The position numbers were made by a program, and so were the translations under genes. DNA of 64,000 bases from Kaistella flava (ex Peng et al. 2021) (GTDB lineage Bacteria; Bacteroidota; Bacteroidia; Flavobacteriales; Weeksellaceae). The DNA lies in assembly GCF_015191005.1 (NCBI RefSeq), contig NZ_CP040442.1:2666001-2730000 (forward strand), written 5' to 3'. Shown one piece after another: positions 9,547-18,039 of the stretch (position 1 is its first letter; each line of letters opens with the position of its first letter). The notes below the pieces were generated by a model. It made no database searches and was not told where the DNA came from. It saw nothing but the letters and a program-made list of their open reading frames with translations.

Positions 9547-10629
9547 TTAGATACTTAAATCAATTTTCTCTTCAATTTCTTTCGGTTCAGGCATAATAAG
9601 CTCGCGGTCATCTTCTGAGAATTCATCGCGATAAACCTGGATTAACAAAATGGTAATCGAAATTAATATCGGTCCAAAAATCAAGCCCATAAAACCAAAC
9701 AGATTAATACCCATAATAATTCCGAAAACGGTATTGAGTGGATGAATATTTTCAAGTTTCTTTAATAATGTAAATCTTAATAAATTATCGGTTAATCCTA
9801 CGACAACTAAACAATACACCGCCAATCCTAAACCCGACCCAACTTTCCCTTCTGCAATCATAAAGATACAAACCGGAATATATACAATCGCCGCTCCCAC
9901 AATCGGAAGCATCGAACCAATACAAGTTAAAGCAAATAATAAAATAGCACTTGGCGCACCAAAAATAAAATAACCAATCAATGCAATAACACCTTGTCCG
10001 ATTGCAACCACCGGAATTCCAATTGCATTTGCCATCACCATTTTTCGAATTTTTTCTCCTAATAAATTCACATTGGCTCTTTTTAGAGGTGCGGAACTTT
10101 TCAATAATCTTTCAAAAAAAAGTGGCTTTTCTAACATGAAATACAATATAAAATACATCGAAGCCACTACGGTTAAAGTATTGAAAGTACTACTGAGCGC
10201 AGAAGTAGAATACTTAGCAACGTTCTCTTTTAACTTTGCCAGATTCTCTTCACTTAAAATATCGAAATTGGTTTTAGAATAAATATAATCATGAATTTTA
10301 TCAATGAAAACATTGAACTTTTCCATGTAAGCTGACGCGTTTCCTAATTTTTCAATAAGCAGATCGGCAATGAAATAAATTGGCAAAATAAGTACGACCA
10401 ACGTTCCCAAAATGATGACCAAAGAAGCAACCCAAGGTTTCCACTTTAACTTTTCCTGGAGATATAAATTGTATTTTCTGGTAATAACATAAAGCGTTAT
10501 CGCACCAAGAAGAGAGGGAACAAATAAGGATAAATGAAAACAGATTAAACCTGCAAGCACGATAATCACGACGAGCAAGAAGAACTGCTTGATCTTTACT
10601 TCACTGATTTGATGTTTTTTATTTGGCAT
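9547..10629 (-). CDS. AI-2E family transporter (PerM/YdiK type)
   Basis: 360 residues, about 8 membrane segments: a pair near the N-terminus, a hinge segment, an amphipathic domain (about 90-150), then a C-terminal bundle containing the conserved LIGYFIFGAPSAILLFALT and IMGINLFGFMGLIFGP segments. The family name comes from E. coli TqsA; other members are Na+/H+ antiporters or permeases of unknown substrate, so autoinducer export should not be assumed. Confidence 0.9.
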   Translation of the reverse strand: MPNKKHQISEVKIKQFFLLVVIIVLAGLICFHLSLFVPSLLGAITLYVITRKYNLYLQEKLKWKPWVASLVIILGTLVVLILPIYFIADLLIEKLGNASAYMEKFNVFIDKIHDYIYSKTNFDILSEENLAKLKENVAKYSTSALSSTFNTLTVVASMYFILYFMLEKPLFFERLLKSSAPLKRANVNLLGEKIRKMVMANAIGIPVVAIGQGVIALIGYFIFGAPSAILLFALTCIGSMLPIVGAAIVYIPVCIFMIAEGKVGSGLGLAVYCLVVVGLTDNLLRFTLLKKLENIHPLNTVFGIIMGINLFGFMGLIFGPILISITILLIQVYRDEFSEDDRELIMPEPKEIEEKIDLSI

Positions 10630-10711
10630 AATTCATTATTAAAAAAAGCAACGGCCAAAAACCATTGCTTCCAAATGTACAGATATTCTATAAAATATCA
10701 GAATGTTTAAA

Positions 10712-11440
10712 TTAATTTTTAAGCACAATGGGTCTTGGTCTTCCGCAGAACGCACAATAAGCTGAATACATTACTACAAGATAGAAAAGCGCCGTGAAAA
10801 CAATTCCAATTCCACATAGAAATATTCCTGCAATACTTACTAAGAAACCGAGTATCGATGTTCCTAAAAAAGTGCCGTAGTTATCTTTAGCAAGAGAAAA
10901 TGATTTACTCAAAGCTTCAGAAAAGCTAGCGTTTTCAAATAACAAAATAGGATATCCTAATAACAGGAAAGGCATCACAAAAACACCTGGAAGAAAGCAC
11001 AATGTAAATGCAACTACCATTATGATCCACGATATTAAAGTGTAAATCAAAATGTTCACAAAATTTTGTTTGAAACCAATAAATAAATCAGAGAATTTTA
11101 TAGACTCTTGAAGATTATATTTGTTGGCGATATAAATAACTCCCACATACAATGGTGCTAGTAGTAGACTTACCAAACCTGATAGTCCCGAATAAAATAC
11201 AAAACCTGGTACAACCCATAAATTTGGAAAACCACCACCAGATGATTTCACTTCTTCCATAAGATCTGCTTGATTAAATCCTGAAATCGGTTGAACTAAT
11301 GACGAAACTACAAAAGAAATTAGTAGCGCTGCAATCGCATAAAGAAACACTCCTTTATATATTTCGAAAGCATGGGAAATAATAGCGCCTGCCGATTTTT
11401 CCGGGCCGATTGGTTGATCAAATTCTTGAAAAGTATCCAT
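10712..11440 (-). CDS. Polytopic membrane protein, unknown (paralogue of the next gene)
   Basis: 242 residues with about six hydrophobic segments after a soluble N-terminal tail of 28 residues. It has a central KFSDLFIGFKQNFVNILIY motif and a second half rich in Gly, Phe and Leu. It shares architecture with the protein encoded at 11495-12229: the same hydropathy order, a matching DLFxGx central motif and an IGIVFT / FGFLFTFPF end. This is the pattern of glycerophosphodiester-phosphodiesterase membrane-domain or DUF4013-like proteins. No catalytic domain is attached and no function can be given. Confidence 0.7.
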   Translation of the reverse strand: MDTFQEFDQPIGPEKSAGAIISHAFEIYKGVFLYAIAALLISFVVSSLVQPISGFNQADLMEEVKSSGGGFPNLWVVPGFVFYSGLSGLVSLLLAPLYVGVIYIANKYNLQESIKFSDLFIGFKQNFVNILIYTLISWIIMVVAFTLCFLPGVFVMPFLLLGYPILLFENASFSEALSKSFSLAKDNYGTFLGTSILGFLVSIAGIFLCGIGIVFTALFYLVVMYSAYCAFCGRPRPIVLKN

Positions 11441-11494
11441 AGTCTTATTTTTAATGTTATCAAATATATTATTAAAAATTTATATGGTCAAACT

Positions 11495-12229
11495 TTACAA
11501 AACCTTCTCTTCGTTTTCTTTAAAGAATTGCTGATATAAAGTGTAAATCATTGCATGCCAAAATGGAAAAGTGAATAAAAACCCAAATCCAAACAGCAAA
11601 ATTCCCGATAAACTGAATAATACTGCAATCGCCACTGAAATGAGAATCGTAGTGAAATCTTGTCTCAAACCCCTGAAGGTCAACTTAATACCTTCAATCG
11701 TATTGACGTTCATAAAGAACATTAAAGGAATTGAGAAAAGAGTTAGAATAATCCAGACAACGCCGAGTAGTAATAATGAATTGGCGTATGAAAATACAAT
11801 CATCCAAAAAAGGTAGAAGCCGAAAAACTTCAAGAAGTCAAAGCCGAGATAACCTGCGAATAAATCGTTCAATCCCACTTTTTCCTTAAGATCTATCTTT
11901 CTGTAAATTTTATAGAAACCAACATTTAAAGGATTTAACAAAGCAAACAGAAAGAAAATTCCTAAAAGAAAACCTTGAGTTTGCGGTAATTTTGAAACCT
12001 CTTCCATTTTTTTATTAAACGCTGGAATATCGGTTTTGATCAATTCACTGTATTGGCTCACTTGATCCCACAATCCAAAATATTTGAACAGATAGAAATA
12101 ACCCAAAAAAAACAATGAAAAATAGAGTAAACTAAACGACAGTTGATAAAACAAAGTACTGTTCCAATAGGTAAATGCGGTTTTTAAAATTTCCTGTATG
12201 CTGACCTTTTGAGGGTATTTTTTTTCCAT
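11495..12229 (-). CDS. Polytopic membrane protein, unknown (paralogue of the previous gene)
   Basis: 244 residues, about six membrane segments. Its LNDLFAGYLGFDFLKFFGFY motif lines up with KFSDLFIGFKQNF in the 242-residue neighbour. It is transcribed first in the pair, 54 nt upstream of that neighbour, so the two may act together as a membrane complex. The N-terminus YPQKVSIQEILKTAFTYW is typical of this unnamed family. It diverges from pabB. Confidence 0.7.
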   Translation of the reverse strand: MEKKYPQKVSIQEILKTAFTYWNSTLFYQLSFSLLYFSLFFLGYFYLFKYFGLWDQVSQYSELIKTDIPAFNKKMEEVSKLPQTQGFLLGIFFLFALLNPLNVGFYKIYRKIDLKEKVGLNDLFAGYLGFDFLKFFGFYLFWMIVFSYANSLLLLGVVWIILTLFSIPLMFFMNVNTIEGIKLTFRGLRQDFTTILISVAIAVLFSLSGILLFGFGFLFTFPFWHAMIYTLYQQFFKENEEKVL

Positions 12230-12273
12230 GGTGCAAAAATAAGCAAAACCTAAAGATTAACTCCTAAAAAGAG

Positions 12274-12281
12274 TATTTTTG
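12274..12281 (+). promoter_or_regulatory. TAnnTTTG box of pabB, 4 nt from the ATG
   Basis: TATTTTTG lies 4 nt before ATG 12286. If this is the promoter, transcription starts at or next to the start codon, giving a leaderless mRNA; otherwise the in-frame ATG at 12319 could be the true start. No convincing TTG box is seen at the right distance. Confidence 0.45.
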
Positions 12282-12285
12282 CCAA

Positions 12286-13263
12286 ATGCTAAAAAACAAT
12301 CATCCGAACTTTGATAAAATGGATGAGCTTTCCCAACAGAAAGTTCCCTTCTTTTTTATGGTTGATTTTGTAGTGGAAAACGTACTGATTTATACTGAAA
12401 ACGAATTAAAAGAAAATAGCTTATTAATTGATTTTCAAAACTATACAAACACCAATCATCAACAAGAGGAAAAAAGTAATATTCAATTAAAATCGTTTCC
12501 AGAAAGTAAAGAGGATTATCAAAAAGGATTTGATATCGTTCAGCAAAATCTGAAATTAGGGAATTCTTATCTCACTAATTATACTTGCAAAACTAAAATT
12601 GAAATCAACCTCAGTTTAGAAGAAATATTCTATTTATCGAAAGCAAAATATAAAGTGCTTTATAAAGATGAATTCGTCTTTTTTTCTCCGGAAACTTTTG
12701 TTGAAATTATCGATAATCAAATCTTTACGCATCCGATGAAAGGCACAATCGACGCGGCAAAGGAAAATGCGATCGAAGTTTTAAAGAATGATGTTAAAGA
12801 AAAAGCCGAACATTATACGGTAGTAGATTTGCTACGAAATGATTTAAGCATGGTCGCTGATGAAGTAAAAGTCAACGAATTTCAACGAATCGATTTCCTT
12901 AAAACAAATAAGAAAAATCTCTATGCGATGAGTTCAGAAATTTCGGGGAAACTGAAACCTGAATTTCAGAATAAAATAGGAAGTATAATGAAAAGTTTGC
13001 TTCCGGCTGGCTCTATTCTCGGTGCTCCAAAACCAAAAACTTTAGAAATAATTCTGGAAGCAGAAAAGTACGACAGAGGCTTCTATACGGGCGTTTGCGG
13101 TTGGTTCGACGGAAAGAATCTGGATTCCTGCGTGATTATTAGATTCATCGAAAAAGAAAGTGGAAAACTTTATTTTAAAAGTGGTGGTGGCATCACTCAT
13201 TTGAGTACTTTTGCCGACGAGTATCAAGAAATGAAAAACAAAATATATGTCCCAATTCATTGA
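12286..13263 (+). CDS. pabB: Aminodeoxychorismate synthase component I
   Basis: 325 residues, shorter than E. coli PabB, consisting only of the chorismate-binding catalytic domain. It holds the PMKGT motif with the PabB-specific lysine, DLLRNDLSMV, the SILGAPKPKTLEII loop and CVIIRFIEKESGKLYFKSGGGI at the end. It aminates chorismate to 4-amino-4-deoxychorismate for folate synthesis. The gene overlaps the following aminotransferase-class-IV gene by 17 bp, so the two pathway steps are translationally coupled. ATG 12319 is an alternative start. Confidence 0.9.
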   Translation: MLKNNHPNFDKMDELSQQKVPFFFMVDFVVENVLIYTENELKENSLLIDFQNYTNTNHQQEEKSNIQLKSFPESKEDYQKGFDIVQQNLKLGNSYLTNYTCKTKIEINLSLEEIFYLSKAKYKVLYKDEFVFFSPETFVEIIDNQIFTHPMKGTIDAAKENAIEVLKNDVKEKAEHYTVVDLLRNDLSMVADEVKVNEFQRIDFLKTNKKNLYAMSSEISGKLKPEFQNKIGSIMKSLLPAGSILGAPKPKTLEIILEAEKYDRGFYTGVCGWFDGKNLDSCVIIRFIEKESGKLYFKSGGGITHLSTFADEYQEMKNKIYVPIH

Positions 13264-13873
13264 AAGCATTAAGGTAGAAGACAAGGAAATATTTCTCTTA
13301 GACCAACATCAGAAACGCGTCAATGAAACGTTTTCTTATTTTGGTAAAGAAGTATCGATCAACTTAGCCGATATTTTTAAAAGCTTGGAACATGATGAAG
13401 ATGGCCTTTACAAACTAAGAATCGTTTACGATTTAACTGGAACTTACAGGACGCAGATGATTCCGTATGCGATGTCTGAAATCAGCGATTTTCAGTTGGT
13501 TGAAAATAATTCGTACGATTATTCATTCAAATTCGAAGACCGAAAAGAACTCGAAAAAATGAAAATTTTATCGAAAGCTGCAGAAATTATTATTGTAAAA
13601 AACAATCATATTACGGACTCTTCTTATTCTAATCTCCTATTTAAAAAAGGAAAAGACTGGTTTACGCCAAAAACCTTTTTATTGAATGGCGTTCAAAGAC
13701 AGCATTTACTTAAATCAAAGAAAATTAAAGAAGCCGAAATCACCTTGCAAAATCTGAACGACTATTCTCATTTTCAATTGATTAATGCGATGAATGAATT
13801 CGACGACGCGTACAGTTATCCGATCAACTGCATTAAGAATTTACCAAAGAATTCTGACCAAATAGAACTATAA
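13247..13873 (+). CDS. Aminotransferase class IV (probable 4-amino-4-deoxychorismate lyase)
   Basis: 208 residues, a short member of the PLP-dependent class IV fold. It has IIIVKNNHITDSSYSNLLFKKG, followed by WFTPKTFLLNGVQRQHLL and a final FQLINAMNEF, which match the order of motifs in PabC. With pabB directly upstream and overlapping, the likely reaction is release of pyruvate from aminodeoxychorismate to give 4-aminobenzoate. The family also holds branched-chain and D-amino-acid transaminases, but the context makes the PabC role most likely. Confidence 0.82.
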   Translation: MSQFIESIKVEDKEIFLLDQHQKRVNETFSYFGKEVSINLADIFKSLEHDEDGLYKLRIVYDLTGTYRTQMIPYAMSEISDFQLVENNSYDYSFKFEDRKELEKMKILSKAAEIIIVKNNHITDSSYSNLLFKKGKDWFTPKTFLLNGVQRQHLLKSKKIKEAEITLQNLNDYSHFQLINAMNEFDDAYSYPINCIKNLPKNSDQIEL

Positions 13874-13874
13874 A

Positions 13875-15542
13875 TTAAGATTTCAAAAATTCGAAATATC
13901 CTTTTAAAACTTCAGCATTTTCGACGGCAGAAGTATCAACTTCCAGGATCTTCGCCTTTTCATCATGTTTAAAGAAATTATCTAAAACTCGCGAAAGGGT
14001 AATTTCATCATCCACTTTAGTATAGGCAAATCCAAAATGCATGGCCAAATGTTCTGCATTTTTGTGATGCTTCGTCAGGATAAATTCATCCAAAGCATTC
14101 GTAGAACTTGGTCCCGGAATAATTTTGAAAATATCTCCTCCTCCATTATTAAAGACAATAATTCGGGTATAAGGTGGAATATAATTGTTCCACAAACCAT
14201 TGATGTCATAAAAGAAACTCATGTCTCCTGTAACCAAAACGGTTTGCTTTTGAGATTTCATTGCAAATCCCATCGCCGTTGAAGTCGAGCCATCAATTCC
14301 ACTTGTTCCGCGATTACAGTAAATTCTATTATTATCGAAATTAAATAGCTGCGCATATCGAATCGCAGAAGAATTACTAATATGTAAATTGGTCTTTTCC
14401 GGCAGTTGTTTAGAAAGCAATTCAAATAATTTAAAATCAGAAAACGTTGTTCCTATACAATATTCATCGTGTTTTAAATCTCTTTTATCACGTAAAACAT
14501 CCCACAGATTAAAATAAGGACTTGGCTCCAATGAAATGAAATTTAATAATTTAGCAAAAAACTTTTCAGGCGTTGCTTTTACTTTTTCCGTCAAAGCGAA
14601 GAACGTATCAGGATGCCAAACCTCATCAATATGCCAGTGACATTTCGGATTCGCTTTTCGTAAAAACTGTTTTACTTTCTTGGAAACTACATTTTGTCCG
14701 ACCGTAATTAATAAATCCGGTGCGTACGTTTTAAAATCAGCTTCATTAAAATTAAAAATATAACGATCGATATGGGCAAAAAACTTATCGTGTTTCAAAT
14801 TAGAATTGGCTTCCTTTAAAACAACAACACTGTGATTTTTAACCAATTGAGTTAACTGCATTTCCAGTTCTTCACTGTAATCTCTCGTACCTACTAGAAG
14901 CATAATTCTTTTCGAAGTATTCCATTCTGCCACTAAATTTGGAGGCAAATCATAAGTCGTTTCCCGAATGGTTTTCTCAACTGGTGGAAAGTTCGGAAGT
15001 TCCGAAACCATATTATAAAGCGGTTCTTCTAACGGAATATTAATATGAACTGGACCTTGTTTTTCAAAACAAACTTCAATCGCTTTTTTAATAATAGAAA
15101 AATTTTCCTCGTCGGCGTTTTCCATTGAATCTTCGAGCAACTGAAAATCTCCGTAAGAATGTTGTTGATAAAGATCTTTCTGACGAATCGTTTGACCATC
15201 AAAAATATCAACAAAATCAATCGGACGATCGGCCGTTAAAATTAACAACGGCGTATTTTGATAAAACGCTTCCGTAATTGCCGGATAATAATTCGCCGCA
15301 GCCGAGCCACTTGTACAAGTTAAAGCTACAGGTTTTTTAATGCTTTTCGCCATTCCCATTCCAACAAAAGCAGCACTTCTTTCATCCACAATACTGTAAC
15401 AGTTAAAGTCATCGGTTTCTGAAAAGTGAATCGCCAACGGTGCATTTCGGGAGCCGGGAGAAATAACGATATCGAAAATTCCGTACTCTTTTAATAAATG
15501 GGCTAATATCTGAATGCTTCGTTTGGAAGAGAATTGTTTCAT
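13875..15542 (-). CDS. menD: 2-succinyl-5-enolpyruvyl-6-hydroxy-3-cyclohexene-1-carboxylate synthase
   Basis: 555 residues, full length. It is ThDP-dependent: an N-terminal pyrimidine-binding domain with VISPGSRNAPLAIHF (MenD hallmark), DERSAAFVGMGMAKS (catalytic Glu) and TCTSGSAAANYYPAITEA, and a C-terminal diphosphate-binding motif VTGDMSFFYDINGLWN. It commits isochorismate and 2-oxoglutarate to menaquinone. It ends 2 nt from the pabC-like stop codon in convergent orientation, so chorismate-using folate and menaquinone genes sit tail to tail. Confidence 0.95.
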   Translation of the reverse strand: MKQFSSKRSIQILAHLLKEYGIFDIVISPGSRNAPLAIHFSETDDFNCYSIVDERSAAFVGMGMAKSIKKPVALTCTSGSAAANYYPAITEAFYQNTPLLILTADRPIDFVDIFDGQTIRQKDLYQQHSYGDFQLLEDSMENADEENFSIIKKAIEVCFEKQGPVHINIPLEEPLYNMVSELPNFPPVEKTIRETTYDLPPNLVAEWNTSKRIMLLVGTRDYSEELEMQLTQLVKNHSVVVLKEANSNLKHDKFFAHIDRYIFNFNEADFKTYAPDLLITVGQNVVSKKVKQFLRKANPKCHWHIDEVWHPDTFFALTEKVKATPEKFFAKLLNFISLEPSPYFNLWDVLRDKRDLKHDEYCIGTTFSDFKLFELLSKQLPEKTNLHISNSSAIRYAQLFNFDNNRIYCNRGTSGIDGSTSTAMGFAMKSQKQTVLVTGDMSFFYDINGLWNNYIPPYTRIIVFNNGGGDIFKIIPGPSSTNALDEFILTKHHKNAEHLAMHFGFAYTKVDDEITLSRVLDNFFKHDEKAKILEVDTSAVENAEVLKGYFEFLKS

Positions 15543-15560
15543 AATCTAAATGGATTGCGG

Positions 15561-15593
15561 CAAATTTACTGATAATTAAAATTTAATTTACAA
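15561..15593 (-). promoter_or_regulatory. Promoter for menD
   Basis: On the minus strand TTG (15593-15591) and TAAATTTG (15568-15561) are 22 nt apart. The menD ATG follows 18 nt later. This fits the phylum consensus well. Confidence 0.6.
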
Positions 15594-15610
15594 ATATTTA
15601 ATCCGCGTTT

Positions 15611-15620
15611 TATACGTATA
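15611..15620 (+). promoter_or_regulatory. Palindrome TATACGTATA, possible antitoxin operator
   Basis: Perfect 10-bp palindrome 22 nt before the antitoxin ATG. Ribbon-helix-helix antitoxins usually bind such sites to repress their own operon. Position and symmetry are seen; binding is inferred. Confidence 0.4.
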
Positions 15621-15641
15621 TTTATCGTAAATTTTACTGAA

Positions 15642-15893
15642 ATGATACAAGATAAGGTTAGAAAAGAAGTTTCTTTGGATAAAACGATTATCGAAAAACT
15701 TAAAATAAAAGCTCAGGAAGATGGCAGAAATTTGAAAAACTATCTTGAAAAAGTTCTTACTGAAAAAGCAAATGATGATTTTGAAATCACCGAAGATTAT
15801 ATGAAAATGATCGACGAAATGCTGGAAAAAAAAGAAAAAGGATTGATCAATTTCACATCATGGGAAGAGGTTAAAAAGAAGTTTAACAGATGA
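15642..15893 (+). CDS. Putative antitoxin of a RelE/ParE-type pair
   Basis: 83 residues. The N-terminal half (KEVSLDKTIIEKLKIKAQEDGR) has the strand-helix pattern of a ribbon-helix-helix DNA-binding domain. The C-terminal half is charged and ends with the toxin-binding-like TSWEEVKKKFN. Its stop overlaps the toxin start by 4 bp, the usual antitoxin-first layout. Family assignment rests mainly on context. Confidence 0.75.
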   Translation: MIQDKVRKEVSLDKTIIEKLKIKAQEDGRNLKNYLEKVLTEKANDDFEITEDYMKMIDEMLEKKEKGLINFTSWEEVKKKFNR

Positions 15894-16165
15894 AATATTT
15901 CATTACTCTTTCAGATCAAGCACAAGAAGACCTCGAAGAAACGAATGATTATTACTTAAAAAAGAGTCACTCTTTACTTGATAAATTTTGGAATGATCTA
16001 GACAAAACTCTTGCAAGGCTGTCTGAAAACCCGCTTCAGTTTCAAGAAAGATACAAAGGTAACAGAATCGTTTTTCTAGAATATTTCCCATTCGGAGTAC
16101 ACTATTTTTTGAATGGAAAAGAAATTGAAGTTTTTAGAATCCTTCATACAAAAAGAAAATTCTAA
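15890..16165 (+). CDS. RelE/ParE family toxin
   Basis: 91 residues, typical size. The start FITLSDQAQEDLEETNDYY, the helix hairpin DKFWNDLDKTLARLSENPLQF, the basic strand and the end EVFRILHTKRKF follow the RelE/ParE fold. ParE-type members inhibit gyrase and RelE-type members cleave mRNA on ribosomes; sequence alone does not decide. The pair sits alone between menD and an oxygenase gene, with no mobile element remnants nearby. Confidence 0.85.
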   Translation: MKYFITLSDQAQEDLEETNDYYLKKSHSLLDKFWNDLDKTLARLSENPLQFQERYKGNRIVFLEYFPFGVHYFLNGKEIEVFRILHTKRKF

Positions 16166-16209
16166 TCTAAAAAAACTTAAATTTGCCCACGAATTCTTAA
16201 TCAAACAAT

Positions 16210-17160
16210 ATGAAACAGATCCCAAGTGTGGATTTGCGTGATTTCCTTTCGGGTGAACCGGAACGCAAACAAAAATTTGTAAATGAAATCGGAAAAGCAT
16301 ACGAAGATATTGGCTTCGTTGCGCTAAAAGGTCACTTCTTGAATGACCAATTGGTTGATGAACTTTATGGCGAAGTAAAACAATTCTTTGATCTTCCAGT
16401 AGAAACAAAACAGAAATACGAAATCCCCGGAATCGGTGGACAACGTGGTTATGTAGGTTTCGGAAAAGAAACTGCAAAAGGTTTCAAAAAAGGAGATCTT
16501 AAAGAGTTTTGGCATTTCGGACAGTATCTGGAAGACGGCTCAAAATACGCAGCTGAATATCCGGATAATGTAGAAGTTACAGAAAATCCTAAATTCAACG
16601 TGGTTGGAAAAGAAGCCTACCAAATGTTGGAGAAAACGGGCGTTTATGTTTTGAGAGCTTTGGCGTTGTACCTTGGTTTAGATGAGTTTTATTTCGATAA
16701 ATACGTCGCTGAAGGAAACTCTATCTTAAGACCAATTCACTATCCGCCGATTACTCAGGAACCTGACAACGCAGTTCGTGCTGCTGCTCATGGCGACATC
16801 AATTTGATTACGTTATTGATGGGCGCACAAGGAAAAGGTCTTCAGGTAATGAATCATGAAGGCGAATGGATTGACGCCATTGCGCAACCAGACGAATTGA
16901 TGATCAACGTTGGCGATATGTTGTCGAGACATACCAATAACAAACTGAAATCTACGATTCACCAAGTGGTTAATCCGCCAAGAGAATTGTGGGGAACTTC
17001 TAGATATTCGATTCCGTTTTTTATGCATCCGGTGAGCGAAATGCCGCTGAATGCTTTAGAAAATTGTGTGGATGAAAATCATCCGAAATTGTATGAAGAT
17101 ACAACAGCGGGAGAATATCTTCATGAAAGATTGGTTGAACTTGGTTTGATCAAAAAATAA
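16210..17160 (+). CDS. 2-oxoglutarate/Fe(II)-dependent oxygenase, isopenicillin N synthase family
   Basis: 316 residues. It has the DIOX_N-type start IPSVDLRDFLSG, then the Fe-binding facial triad: HGD (in AAAHGDINLITLL) and the distal His in STIHQVVNPP, with the RYSIPFFMHP motif that holds 2-oxoglutarate. Members oxidise diverse small molecules; the substrate is unknown here. No beta-lactam synthesis genes are nearby, so it should not be called an isopenicillin synthase. A terminator follows. Confidence 0.88.
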   Translation: MKQIPSVDLRDFLSGEPERKQKFVNEIGKAYEDIGFVALKGHFLNDQLVDELYGEVKQFFDLPVETKQKYEIPGIGGQRGYVGFGKETAKGFKKGDLKEFWHFGQYLEDGSKYAAEYPDNVEVTENPKFNVVGKEAYQMLEKTGVYVLRALALYLGLDEFYFDKYVAEGNSILRPIHYPPITQEPDNAVRAAAHGDINLITLLMGAQGKGLQVMNHEGEWIDAIAQPDELMINVGDMLSRHTNNKLKSTIHQVVNPPRELWGTSRYSIPFFMHPVSEMPLNALENCVDENHPKLYEDTTAGEYLHERLVELGLIKK

Positions 17161-17181
17161 GTTAATCTTTTGATTATTTTT

Positions 17182-17211
17182 AAGAACGGGCAATTTGTCC
17201 GTTCTTTTTTG
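17182..17211 (+). terminator. Terminator after the 2OG oxygenase
   Basis: Stem AAGAACGG / CCGTTCTT with a 9-nt loop, followed by T6. Confidence 0.75.
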
Positions 17212-17341
17212 TTTACCATCAGTCAATTTAATAATTTATGTTTTTTTTTGCGTTTTTATTACGAAAACACCTGTGATTAAAAAAAAATATTATGGAATCA
17301 AGAATTAGTATATCTTTAAACCAAACGAAAAAACATTTTAT

Positions 17342-17869
17342 ATGAAAAAACTTATTCTTCTATCCTTACTTTCAATAGGACTTTTCTCTGCTTGCAAAGA
17401 CCGCGAAGCAGACCCCAACGTTCTCCCCGAAGCCACACAATCTGGTAAAAACACAGGTGGTGCATTGGTAGATGGAAAAGTGTGGGTTGCAAAAATCGCT
17501 TATCCCGATCTTAATGGTGGGGGTGTTAATGCTACAATGTATGAACATGCAAATGGGAAATATAAAATGAAAATTGTTTTCCAACAAGCGAATAACATAA
17601 ATAATCGCATTGTTATTTATATTTCTGATGTAGATGAAATCGTAAATCGAATCTATAAATTAGATAATAATAATGTTGCAGGATATGAAAAAGGATTAGA
17701 TTATTTACAATATTATACAACAAATACAGATTTTGATGGCAGTATTACCTTTTCAAAATTTGATAAAATAAATAAAATAGCATCTGGTACATTTAATTTT
17801 AAAGCAAAAAATTCTGCTGGACAAGTTGTAACGATTACTGACGGTCGTTTTGATAAAAGATTCCTTTAA
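17342..17869 (+). CDS. Predicted lipoprotein, DUF6252-like
   Basis: 175 residues. Signal peptide with lipobox FSAC (Cys 18), then a linker with GGALVDGKVWVAK, the opening of the DUF6252 type of flavobacterial lipoproteins. The remainder is predicted beta-rich (ITFSKFDKINKIASGTFNFKAKN), ending in GRFDKRFL. Likely exported to the periplasm or outer membrane. It stands alone, and its local base composition is rather AT-rich. Function unknown. Confidence 0.75.
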   Translation: MKKLILLSLLSIGLFSACKDREADPNVLPEATQSGKNTGGALVDGKVWVAKIAYPDLNGGGVNATMYEHANGKYKMKIVFQQANNINNRIVIYISDVDEIVNRIYKLDNNNVAGYEKGLDYLQYYTTNTDFDGSITFSKFDKINKIASGTFNFKAKNSAGQVVTITDGRFDKRFL

Positions 17870-18039
17870 CAAAAATTTTCAAATGAAATTTTTTGATTAA
17901 GACAATGCTAAATATCATCTCTTTAAAAAATAAGTTTGCGTACAATCAATTTAAATCTTTTGTAACTTTAGATTCCTAAAAATCAAGTGCTCGCCATTTC
18001 CTTTTTAGTATTATCATTAAATTATTAAAATCAAATATT

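Noticed and set aside
16076..16477. 133-codon minus-strand frame over the toxin end and oxygenase start
   Set aside because: It overlaps two convincing plus-strand genes and has a low-quality composition.
16210..17160. Isopenicillin N synthase of a beta-lactam pathway
   Set aside because: Only the fold is shared; no ACV synthetase or other pathway gene is near.
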